NCBI GenBank assembly: GCA_034440635.1
Contig: JAOTON010001685.1
Location: forward strand, 2,491,001 to 2,555,000
Source of the DNA: Lepas anatifera
Lineage: Eukaryota > Arthropoda > Thecostraca > Lepadidae
Direction: 5' to 3'
DNA length: 64,000 nt
Shown here piece after piece: positions 55,324 through 64,000 of this stretch. A program made the translations under genes and the position numbers. Positions within the stretch are counted from its first letter, which is position 1; every line of letters starts with the position of its first letter. The notes beneath the pieces were generated by a model. The model saw only the letters and a list, made by a program, of their open reading frames with translations. It made no database searches and was not told the origin of the DNA.

Positions 55324-56628
55324 ACGATCATTTGGACATGGATTATTGGGGAGTCAATCAATTTTGAGTGGTATTTCTGGAGTCAAAACTGACAAATCCA
55401 ACTGGACGTTTTGAAAACATAAAGAAACATATTTTAGAAATAGATAACTTAGTGAGTTTTGAATGAGCTTAAAGATTATATTGGCCTCGATAATAACGAG
55501 ACGTTGTTCCTGTGATTCAAATACACAGTTTTCTTCAAAACTAGAGCACAATTTTCCATACCATAAAAGGTCAACTTGATAAAACAATGCATTTTTGTAT
55601 GTGTTTTTTTAACCAAACTAAAAATGAGGGCCACGAGGATGCTCTGAAAACAAATGTAACAATCTTGCAGAGATGCATAATTTTAGGCAATTTCGCAAAG
55701 AGATTAAAGGATATATTCACCTCAATTATTACGCAATTTTGTTCCTAGGACTAAAATGTACTATTCCTTATAATAAATAAAAAATAAATTTTCGGCCTCA
55801 AGAACGCACACGGGATTTGACGTCGATATTGAAATTTTCGAGAGAAAATTCAAATATATATATGGATGGAGATTAAGGAAATAATCAGTTTTGCAAAGTA
55901 TTTCTTTACTCAAAACTAAAAACTAAAGCAAACGCCTTAAAATGGACAGAACCATTTAAAAGAAATGCACAGCTACTTAACAAAAAATCGACCCTAATAA
56001 GGGCCAGGGCTCATAGGTCCATAGATTTTGGAAATTTGCATTTTCTGACAAAGTGAGCAAGGGGCATAGGTATATAGAAGTTGGAGAGACCATCAACTTT
56101 GTTTTATAGCGTTATAGAGGTTCAATAGAGCTATTCAGAGCCAAGAGGAACTTTTAGAAACGCATGGGCCATTTTGCAGACATGCATGAATTAGGTTCTT
56201 CTGGATGTTTGCTGTTTGACCCCAAAAATCCCAAAGGCTAGTCAGTTACTTACGGGCATTCAGAAACAACTTTTAGTGACTAAAAAAGCACAGGCCTGAA
56301 GGCATGGAAAAAAGCAGGTGTTTTAAGTTCCCGTTTGTGGTAAGTATTCTACAAGGCATGGTTGTGAAAATTAACTCCGCGCAAGCCGCAAGCAAATTTA
56401 TTAACAGCAGCATTTTAACCGTAGTGAGATCTCACTGAAAGCTGCGCCCAGCACAAAGAACGTAACCGAGTTAATTGTACCTTAGGACCAGGACTACTAG
56501 TCCTGGACTAGCTAAGTAACGTACAATCTACAGTGTACAGTGCGCTGGAGCTAAATCATTGCCCGTCCGACACGGACCCAAAAGGTCTCCAACAGAGCTC
56601 CTAAAACATCAGTAACACTTACTTATAA

Positions 56629-56815
56629 GGGGTGTGGTGGTGTAGTGGCTACCGTGACCGCTTTCCACGCGGCCGACCCGAGTGCAAGACCCGGTGGATT
56701 CCCGGAACAAGGAGCACTCAGGAGGCTCCTCAGAAACCCATCCAACAGGGAAAGACTTTACCAAACCACATCACCTTGACAGTTGGTGCGTCGATAAGCC
56801 CCATAAATTACGATT
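56629..56815 (+). mobile_element. tRNA-derived SINE (family S1), copy 2
   Basis: The head GGGGTGTGGTGGTGTAGTGG contains an A-box match, followed by CGCTTTCCACGCGGCCGACC and a degenerate B box (CGAGTGCAAGACC). The body CCGGAACAAGGAGCACTCA and CAACAGGGAAAGACTTT, then GACAGTTGGTGCGTCGATAA, matches the other two copies. A short TTAT-rich tail follows. Confidence 0.85.
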
Positions 56816-56900
56816 ATTAATAGTAGGGACCAAACTCATTACAATCAAGCAGCCGAGCCATCAAATTCAGCATTTTCCGCTCCAACATGTTAGGTACTTA

Positions 56901-57086
56901 CAGGGGCGTAGCCATGATTTCGCTCAGGGGGCGGCGCCCCGAACTGGGCCCCTGCGACAGCGCCAAAAGGGCCCTGATGGGCAAAAAGGCCTTGCTTGTT
57001 ACAGAATCGTGTCCTCAAGGGGCCCATCGGGCCCTCAGGGAGAGGGGGGGTGGCTGTCCATACCGCCCCCCTTGGCTACGCCTCTG
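56901..57086. mobile_element. hAT-type MITE, 186 bp, perfect 8-bp TSD
   Basis: Ends CAGGGGCGTAGCC and GGCTACGCCTCTG; the 8-mer GGTACTTA is repeated exactly on both sides (56893-56900 and 57087-57094). The interior GGGCCCTGATGGG-type blocks match the 392-674 element in inverse orientation. No transposase is present. Confidence 0.92.
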
Positions 57087-57210
57087 GGTACTTACTTATT
57101 AGGGTGAGCAAAAATGCAGGTTTAAAGACATCGAAAAAGCAGGCGACCAGACTTCCTATTGAAAACTGGGTCTAGCACAATCCAATCATAACTTGGTTGA
57201 TAAAACTTAA

Positions 57211-57650
57211 AGGGAATGTGACACCTTTATAACGTGATTTTAACTGAGATAGCCAATTTGTAGAGCATGCCAGAAAACCTGGTACTCAATGTATCATCTG
57301 TCTTGAAACATTTCCGTGGAGAAAAGCTAAAAGCCTACCTAAAATGTACCCTACATGTACCCCAGCCAGGCGGCCACAGTTGTCAGCTGTTGGTGTGACG
57401 ACAGTTCTGACGTCATAGTGAGTAATCAGCCAGTTGATGCCCTTGAAGCCTATTAAATTGCTAGTAGTTGCTAGACCATAACGTCATCCACAGGCAGATG
57501 TTTATTTTTCACCCTAGAGGAACATTTAAAAATAAAAATATTGAACTCCTTGTATATTTCTTACAGAAATCATGGACATTTTCATGATTTTCGGCTAAAA
57601 TGCCCCAATTACACTAAATTCCTGGCTTCGACCAAGGTGCTGAATTCCCT
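57211..57650 (+). mobile_element. Kolobok/T2-like MITE with TTAA duplication, copy 2
   Basis: TTAA-AGGGAATGTGACACC at the left and GGTGCTGAATTCCCT-TTAA at the right are inverted repeats of the TTAAAGGRR type (TTAA at 57207-57210 and 57651-57654). It is collinear with 35693-36107 with about 25 bp extra. It contains TGACGTCA at 57408-57415, retained in both copies. The 57655-58875 stretch after it has no recognised gene. Confidence 0.87.
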
Positions 57651-58875
57651 TTAAGGCCAGGCGTTATGTAACATTCAATCTAGTCTTCAAGGTACAGAAA
57701 CTAACTGCGCCCCCGTTGAAAATTGACCTAAAGGATCTCTGACGGAATTCGTGCGGAATCAGTCAAAACTAATGATAGGACAGACCAGGTTCAAACCAAT
57801 CTATCAACACACCTATCAAATTGTTCACCTCATACTAGTATAAATCAGGATGAGATGCACAACAAACGAAAGGAGTAGGCGAAGTATTCTAGGGCAGACT
57901 TTGTGTAAAGATGCCAGCTGGCTTACTTAGAAAAAACCCAAAGTGTAATTGCTTCAGCCAATCGCCAACAGCGACGGTGCTCCGTTAAGTCGCCTCACTA
58001 AACTATGTACATACATACCAGGTTTTCTGCGGAGTACAAAAGCACACGCGTTCAAAAGTTACGCTTGTAAAATGAAACATCACTCTTAAATTGGATAGGG
58101 AAATGGAAAAAATTATACTGGTGAAAACCGCTGTACGGGCTATCAGGCAGCTCTCCAAGCTAGCCTGAGGCGCCGATACGCGGGACACCCGTACCAGTTG
58201 GCAGCGGGCTCTTGAGACGACGAAACATAACTCGAAACATGGATTTCAAATTGCTAAGTGACTAAAAAATATTTCCGACCCGGAGTGAGATCAAATGCCC
58301 TGAAATAAAGTGATAAAATGCCGAGTGCCCTAGAGATTTGACATAGAACCCCCTGGTTCACGGTATTCAAGCAACCACGACAATCCACAAAAAGGTAGCA
58401 GAGGTCAGAAGAAACCCGGTCTTTCCAACATACCGTGAGAAATCTCAGGGAACCAGAAGCATGAACATTTTTGGAACCAAGACTGGGACACATTGAGACG
58501 CAAATAAGCCACTGAATACATAATTGCAACACAATCTGCTAACATATCTGATAATTTTGCTCATTGGGGATAGCCATTTAGTCTCAGGTTACACTTCACA
58601 CCGTCTTTTCTGTTGGGGAACGTGCTTGTCTCGGGGTAAAGATGTGTATGCTTTGGAGAAGATAAATGTTTTTTTTTCATCTCTGATAAGTGGGGTGAGC
58701 AAGTTGGTCGAGCCAAAACGCGTGAATAGGGAAGCAGCTAAGCAGTGCTTTCGAGAAAATTTCTTTTTGGGAGTATTTACTTTTTATAAAGAGCAGATCT
58801 GCTCCTATACGGATCTATCCTTCTCAATTCTTCGAAATACTAATGATTTAACGCCGAAATTTAGCCAAAGGGAAC

Positions 58876-59260
58876 AAGGGCGTAGCCAGGATTCTGTCAA
58901 GGGAGGGATGAGGGGTCCAATAACCGTTGGGGTTTTCCTACTGGGCCCCTAAGCCGGGGGCCTACTTGAGCTGTGATCCCAGGAAGGGTCAAATTTTACG
59001 CTAGGCTCCCATACTAATACGTAAAACTTTTGTTAATAAATTTTCCAGAAAAATTTCTACAAGTGTAGATACTCATTTTATCCAATGTCTACGTGCCACT
59101 TATACATTTTCCTGAATCTAGGGGCCCCCTAGAGCAGGCTCGACTCCTCCCCCGATACCAAGCTCGGGGAATATCAAGTCCAAGTTCGGGGGCTCCCAGG
59201 ACCAATATTCGGGAGGCCCTCGGAGACTAATGCTCAAGGCCCTATTCCCAGTTTTTGAGG
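58876..59260 (+). mobile_element. Truncated copy of the 45266-48937 hAT-type element
   Basis: The left end AAGGGCGTAGCCAGGATTC and following GGGGTCCAATAACCGT, CCCCTAAGCCGGGGG sequence match the start of the 3.67-kb element. At 59150-59230 it carries ACCAAGCTCGGGG and CCAATATTCGGG units of the internal array. No right terminus is seen, so the copy is deleted or truncated. Confidence 0.72.
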
Positions 59261-59318
59261 CTCTCGAGGACAATTTAAGTGAGGGGCACAGCTGGATGGA
59301 GATTAAGGCGACAATTAA

Positions 59319-61171
59319 CACGAGCCCCGCTGGGTGGGGCGAAATTCGCTCCCCCCTCCTGGGTTTCCCCGGATAACAAAAAAACGAAGTGACGCAGAAA
59401 AACGAAACTCACAGTACCTTATTTCGGATTAATTTTGCGCATATCACCAAGTTTTTGAGGTCAAGTCATGTCAGGTCAAGGAGCTATCCAAGGTCAAGCG
59501 ACCCAACCTCAAAACCTAAAATTACGAGTTTGAAGCGGCGCCTAAGGAGCATCAGCCGACCGATCAGTTTGAAACTTTCGCAATGTGATGAGGTTATTAG
59601 GGTCTATAAATCTGCTATCTTGGAATTTTGATATTGTTGACCTATGGTGGGTCAAATTTTTGGTCACCCCATAACACGCGCATTGACGGGGGTCTGAGCC
59701 ACCTTTGCATTGACGGGGGGGGGCGGGTACCCGCCCTTCCTAAGATCTCGAGAACCACGGTAAGAAGCGAAAAACGGTAAACGGTGTTGGGCTGCCCATC
59801 CACTTCTCCATCGAAAACATTTGAACCATTTTTTGTCAGGCCACATTTAAGGTCACGAGAGGTCAAAACATGCCGTCATAGGGATAACATGTAAACTCAG
59901 TTTTTCGCCCATTACATCTGAACAAGTAAAGATAGAGCAAAACGACTTGAACTATATGAATCCTCTCAGCAAGCCGAATCGAATGATGTATAATTTGACC
60001 TTTCTAGGTCAAATCAAGGATTTGACTTGACCTGAGGTCAGGTCAGCTTCAAATTATATTAAATGCATATCTTTAGAACCGCAAAGCCCGAGTCTAATGC
60101 AGCTAAAATAAATGCTCTATCACCATCCGTTACTGAGTTATTCCGTAAAAAACATTTTTCCCATGTATTTCCAAAGGAGAGGTCCTGCCTCGTACCTGAC
60201 CTTAGGACATCGATATCAAAAATACCGGAACATATTTTAGAGAACTCGGTGGGGCCATTATGTGATATGAGTTTCAATCGGATAAGTTCACCCTGCTCCG
60301 ACTTATGCTATCTTAAACTTTTTTTGAGGTCGGGTCACTTGACCTGTACTGGTGACCTGACCTAAGATGACCTAACCTTAAAATTTTCACAGAAGTTGTA
60401 AAAATGATGAGGGAAAAGGTATGTCAAGTACGGCGGCGCTATGCACCGCCGTTTTTCTGCTGTCTCCGAAAAACCCGAGGGGGTGGGTACCCGCACCCTC
60501 GTCAATGCGCGTGATAAGTCTATGGAGAAAAATAAAATGACTCGTTTTCGGTAAATACGGGATAGATAACACTGAAATCCTCACACGGTGTATTATTGCC
60601 ACGATCTTGACCACAAAGTTGAGTGTTTGCCCATCTGACCTCTCAAAGGTCATGTCAGGTCACAGAGCAAACAGTGATTGTTTTGCCAATAACCTCTCAC
60701 TGAATTGAGATAAAGCTCTAATTTTGCTTGCACTGTGCTTGTAGGTATTGTCACGGGGAGTCGATTGATATGCAACATGACCATACTAGGCCACTCTGTG
60801 ACCTTGACCTAGCTCGATGTCAGGTCATTCTCACAATTTGACCTAGCAAGGTCATATTATACATCATTCGATTTGCCACAATGAGAGGAATCCAATGATG
60901 CATAAATATTTTCTCTAGCTTCACTGAGTAAAAATCTAGAGGGGAAACGTACACTGCCCTGTTGTAAGCCTATGGGACCTTATTTGACCTATGCTGACCT
61001 CAATATTGACCTGACATACAAATACCACTTATAATTTATCTTCGACTTGTCAAGAGCTTTCAAACTCCGTCCGTAATTTTTCTCTAGCTTACCTGGGAAA
61101 TGAGATACGGAGGGGGCGAAATTCGCCCCCCAGCGGGGCGCGTCATGCCAGGGACCCCAGCGGGGTGCGTG
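59319..61171. mobile_element. TTAA-flanked TIR element (family B), host of a nested insertion
   Basis: The left end CACGAGCCCCGCTGGGTGGG and the right end, inverse of CACGCACCCCGCTGGGG, are flanked by TTAA (59315-59318 and 61172-61175). Subterminal GGGGCGAAATTCGC occurs inverted at both ends. Removing the nested family A element at 59675-60513 leaves about 1.0 kb. AGGTCA/TGACCT motifs are frequent, and there is no transposase. Confidence 0.82.
59675..60513. mobile_element. Family A TTAA/ATAA-type element, copy 2 (nested), 839 bp
   Basis: Starts CACGCGCATTGACGGGGG and ends with TCAATGCGCGTG, with ATAA on both sides (59671-59674 and 60514-60517). It is collinear with 12207-13047 and very similar throughout, in the same orientation. 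It interrupts the family B element, so it inserted later. ATAA shows that the family makes a 4-bp duplication not confined to TTAA. Confidence 0.88.
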
Positions 61172-61215
61172 TTAATTTATAAATTATTTTTATTTTTGAA
61201 GCAATGAATTTCTCA

Positions 61216-61440
61216 AGATTAGCCCCAGTCGGCCTCCGAGCCCCCCCTCCACCCTGCTGGGGTACGTGGTTTCAAACGCCCCTTCCCCGATCTCGGTTCC
61301 TATGCAGGGTAGTGAAAAACGCAAAGGCTGGTGGATAGCTAATGAGGATTATGAGGAAATGATATTGGTTAGTGTTCTTTCTCATGTCAATATTGAGGTC
61401 ATGGCAGGTCACAGAAGGCGACAGGTAAAAGAAAGCTTTC
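61216..61440. repeat. Interspersed repeat related to 27410-27640
   Basis: Contains the ordered blocks GGCCTCCGAGCCCCCC, CTCGGTTCCTATG and TCAATATTGAGGTCAT-GGCAGGTCA found diverged at 27410-27640. Further AGGTCA-type motifs continue to about 62.1 kb. No ends are defined. Confidence 0.6.
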
Positions 61441-61897
61441 TGTGCTCTAGCATATGACTAAATAAGTGAGAGGAAGTTTGTAGGTGCTATTCGTTTCCTC
61501 TCGTAGCGGTTCACCTGACGTATGACATGACCAATACCATACTAGGTCAAAATATGTAAATTACGTGACCTAAGGCCAAGAAATTATGTCAAGCTTGCAA
61601 AGTGGCCTAAAATGCTTCAATTTGGAGAATAAGAAGAAGGTATTGTAAGCGGTATCTAACTTAAATTTTCAGAGAAGCTGCACAATCGATCAGGCATAGT
61701 ATGTACCAAGAACGGCAGTGCTTCGAGCCGCCGTTTGTTGGTGCCGCCGGAAAAAACCGAAGGGTGGTGCTCAAACACCTTTCCACTAGGATGAGGGTTA
61801 AATCAAAACTAGAAAATAAAGCCGCGAGGACGCTCTTAAAAACAGAAGGGACCATTTTCCCCGCGGGGATGACCTATATGATGACCTATATCCTATC

Positions 61898-61937
61898 CAC
61901 AAATGATCTATATCGGGCCCGATATAGATCATTTGTG
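61898..61937. other. Perfect 40-bp palindrome
   Basis: The left arm CACAAATGATCTATATCGGG is followed directly by its exact reverse complement, centred on GGGCCC, with no spacer. It may be the centre of an inverted duplication, a fold-back element, or a protein-binding or replication-fragile site. No function can be assigned. Confidence 0.97.
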
Positions 61938-62448
61938 CAAGTTCATAGAGAGATTGCGAGTCGTCTCGACATGGATATTTATTCAACATTCCCGTTAGAA
62001 TAGTTGTGAATGCTTCAGTGACCTACACTATGAACACATCTTATTGACCTATTTCAATATCTTCGAGGTCAAACGAGGTGGTAAACTTGAAACCTGAGCC
62101 TTGCTAGGAACATATTGAAAATGTCACGGTGTCCGTGACCCCCCCACTTTCCCCTATGTAGAAAAGTTGCGAAAAAACTCAAAGCGGCCTGAGATCATGG
62201 AGACAGGTCTCATAACTTGTTTCCTGAAGTCTTAGGTTAAGTTTATTCAAGGTCATTGGCTTATAACTACACAGGACTTTATGTTCTGTATGATGTAACA
62301 TGAGCACCATGATTGCATTGGCGCCTCACGCTGCGCGGGTGGCCGGCCATAGGTGGCCGCTGAGTACAACAGCTGACAGCTGCCTAGTGCGGGGTGACGC
62401 AACAACAACACTCGCTCATTTCATAGTAATCTAAGTGCTTTACACAAT

Positions 62449-62640
62449 CATGGGCGCCGAAAGCGGGGCACACGTGGGGATGCGTCCCTCTGTTGGCCAA
62501 CCAGGGGAGAAGTCCCCCAAAATTGTTGGTCCATTGTAATTACTGCTGTCAGGTACCGAATATGCCAAAATTCACCTCCCCGGTCAGCACCAGCCCGAAT
62601 CCGCCCCTCCCCCTGCAAAAATTCGGTGGCGGCGCCCCTA
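62449..62640. mobile_element. hAT-type MITE, 192 bp, perfect 8-bp TSD
   Basis: The left end CATGGGCGCCGAAAG and right end GGCGGCGCCCCTA are inverted repeats (GGGCGCCG core). TACACAAT flanks it exactly (62441-62448 and 62641-62648), and the next two bases of both flanks also agree. It is a distinct end type from the CAGGGGCGTAGCC elements. There is no coding inside. Confidence 0.85.
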
Positions 62641-62957
62641 TACACAATCAACGATAGCTATTTCTTCATATAGGGTGCTTCAGGCTTATTAGGAGCAGCA
62701 TTGATTCCAAATTTGAGAGCAGAATATATGCCAGAAAACAAAATTAGCGCTATTTCTGCCAGGAGGCAGGTTCCGGCCACCCCTAATATCTTCCTGCGAT
62801 ATCTCACAAACGGCTCGCAATAGGCTTCAGAAACTTTCTGAGCTTTCCCACAACTTAATATTACACTCTCTCTGGAATGTTTGAGATAATGTCTTTTTAG
62901 GTGTAGATCTCTGGCTCGGATTTAGAAAGGGTATATCTGCAACCCATGCATTATATC

Positions 62958-63132
62958 GGGGCTGCGGCGGTGTCAGCGTAGCTGGCTTCCATTCAGCCGA
63001 CCCGGGTTCAAGGCCCGGCGGCTTCCCTGAACAAGGCGCAAGCTGGCTCCCGAGAAAGCCTTTCAAAAGGGAAAGAGTTGGCGATGCCATATGACTCTGG
63101 CAGTTGGTGCGTCCATAAGCTCCGAAAATTAT
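62958..63132 (+). mobile_element. tRNA-derived SINE (family S1), copy 3
   Basis: The best-preserved B box of the three copies: GGTTCAAGGCC in GACCCGGGTTCAAGGCCCGG. The head is GGGGCTGCGGCGGTGTCAGC; the body has CCTGAACAAGGCGCAAGC, AAAAGGGAAAGAGTTGGCG and GGCAGTTGGTGCGTCCATAA. It is a pol III-type retroposon. Confidence 0.87.
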
Positions 63133-64000
63133 CACCCGTGTATTGTGGCTATTGTCGTGTACGGTGAGCCGTCTGTAACAAAGCCTTCTGTAACAATGTT
63201 GGGAGCCATTAAGATGTTTGCACATTAGGAATATAATTCCAGGCTCGAAATGACATGATAAGTGGATGTGAATGAATTATATAAATATAAAGGACTTCTC
63301 CACTAGTGAAAATGACAAACGTTCGGAGCTTTCGGATATATTTTATCAGCCTTCGTCAGCGAGTGGTCAGATCGATCGGTGGACATCGGAAGACAAGACA
63401 CGTTACAAAAATTATATAACAAGTCCAAAAAGGATTCCAGGAAACGTGCACGAGTAAGAGAGTTACCTACCTGAAGCACATTTTAATAACAACGCAAATT
63501 CTCATATTTTGATATTCAACGATTAAGGGTAGCTTATACAGTACAGCATAATAATGGTAGGTAATTGACGCACATCATATGCTAGTATAAAAATTCTAAT
63601 GGTTAGTAAAGAGCTAAAAAAAGAGAATATAAGATTCATTGCAACATCATAGTTAATAAAACTAAGAACAAGTGTCTAATAATAACGGTAGGTACTTCAC
63701 ACATTAAATACTAGTACAAATGTCAATATTATGTAAAAAGCTACAAAAATATATAAAAGTTAAGAAACACATTCTGCCATGCTATATATTAATATAAATA
63801 TAAATATAAAATATATAATAGAAATAGAATATATGACAATCCTATAAAAATAATAATATAAAACTAGCTGATCACAAACATATGTTAAAGTGATCAAAAC
63901 TATTTAGAGCTACAGCTATGTATAATGGGAAGCCACCTGTCGTGAAACCTGCTCCCAGAGTTCCGGTTGATGTTGACGTCGTTCGGTGATATCAGTACCG
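63133..64000. other. AT-rich end of window with a CTGACGA/GAAA motif on the minus strand
   Basis: Mostly AT-rich. On the reverse strand at 63359-63320 the sequence reads CTGACGAAGG...CCGAAAG. This spacing of CTGANGA and GAAA recalls hammerhead cores and the CTGACGAAGGC repeats often seen with Penelope-like elements. Stems I and III are not convincing, so no ribozyme is called. No gene is seen. Confidence 0.35.

Noticed and set aside
62958..63030. Functional tRNA gene
   Set aside because: A and B boxes are present but the cloverleaf pairs poorly, and the same head plus a 110-bp body occurs three times, so it is a SINE.

Overview
This is a eukaryotic, almost certainly metazoan, genomic window. 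Large introns, GT-AG junctions, abundant transposon debris and microsatellites show this. The only conserved host protein seen is a rotund/squeeze/LIN-29-type C2H2 zinc-finger factor. That points to an ecdysozoan, most plausibly an arthropod; I cannot name the species. No bacterial operons, CRISPR arrays or rRNA are seen.

Host genes, all + strand. A rotund-like gene appears to run through most of the window. A GC-rich N-terminal coding exon lies at 3305-4027 and ends at a phase-0 donor. Two short, less certain exons lie at 13606-13751 and 13860-13993. The terminal zinc-finger exon is 50163-51185. The exon carrying the cysteine pair of the first finger was not found, so the model is incomplete. 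Directly downstream, in what would otherwise be 3' UTR, 51282-51430 joins 51846-52017 in a compatible phase. Together they encode a predicted 106-residue secreted six-cysteine peptide with a strong signal peptide, which is the best candidate for something undescribed here. A second, weaker signal-peptide ORF is at 24518-24694.

Mobile and repeated DNA fills the introns and flanks. 0-4.9 kb: (TA)n, hAT-type MITEs, upstream GC-rich region. 8.4-12.1 kb: about 61 copies of a 60/61-bp satellite. 12.2-13.05 kb: an 841-bp inverted-repeat element flanked by TTAA. 14.1-19 kb: a nearly complete APE-type LINE in antisense (ORF1 coiled coil plus RRM-like region; ORF2 endonuclease plus reverse transcriptase, broken by two frameshifts). 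21.6 and 29.8 kb: other LINE 3' remnants. 32.7-43 kb: hAT, Kolobok/T2-like and piggyBac-like non-autonomous elements. 44.2-49.7 kb: a tRNA-derived SINE, then a degenerate GC-rich array into which a 3.67-kb hAT-type element (perfect 8-bp target duplication), itself full of a different tandem repeat, has inserted. 52-64 kb: more SINE, hAT and Kolobok-like copies, nested TTAA/ATAA-flanked elements, and a perfect 40-bp palindrome.

Two themes recur. Many target-site duplications can be read directly, giving superfamily-level calls without a database. Several unrelated elements also carry dense AGGTCA or TGACGTCA motifs, so they are possible carriers of nuclear-receptor or CREB-type sites near a developmental regulator. 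Splice junctions and small genes are inferred from sequence alone; no transcript data were available.
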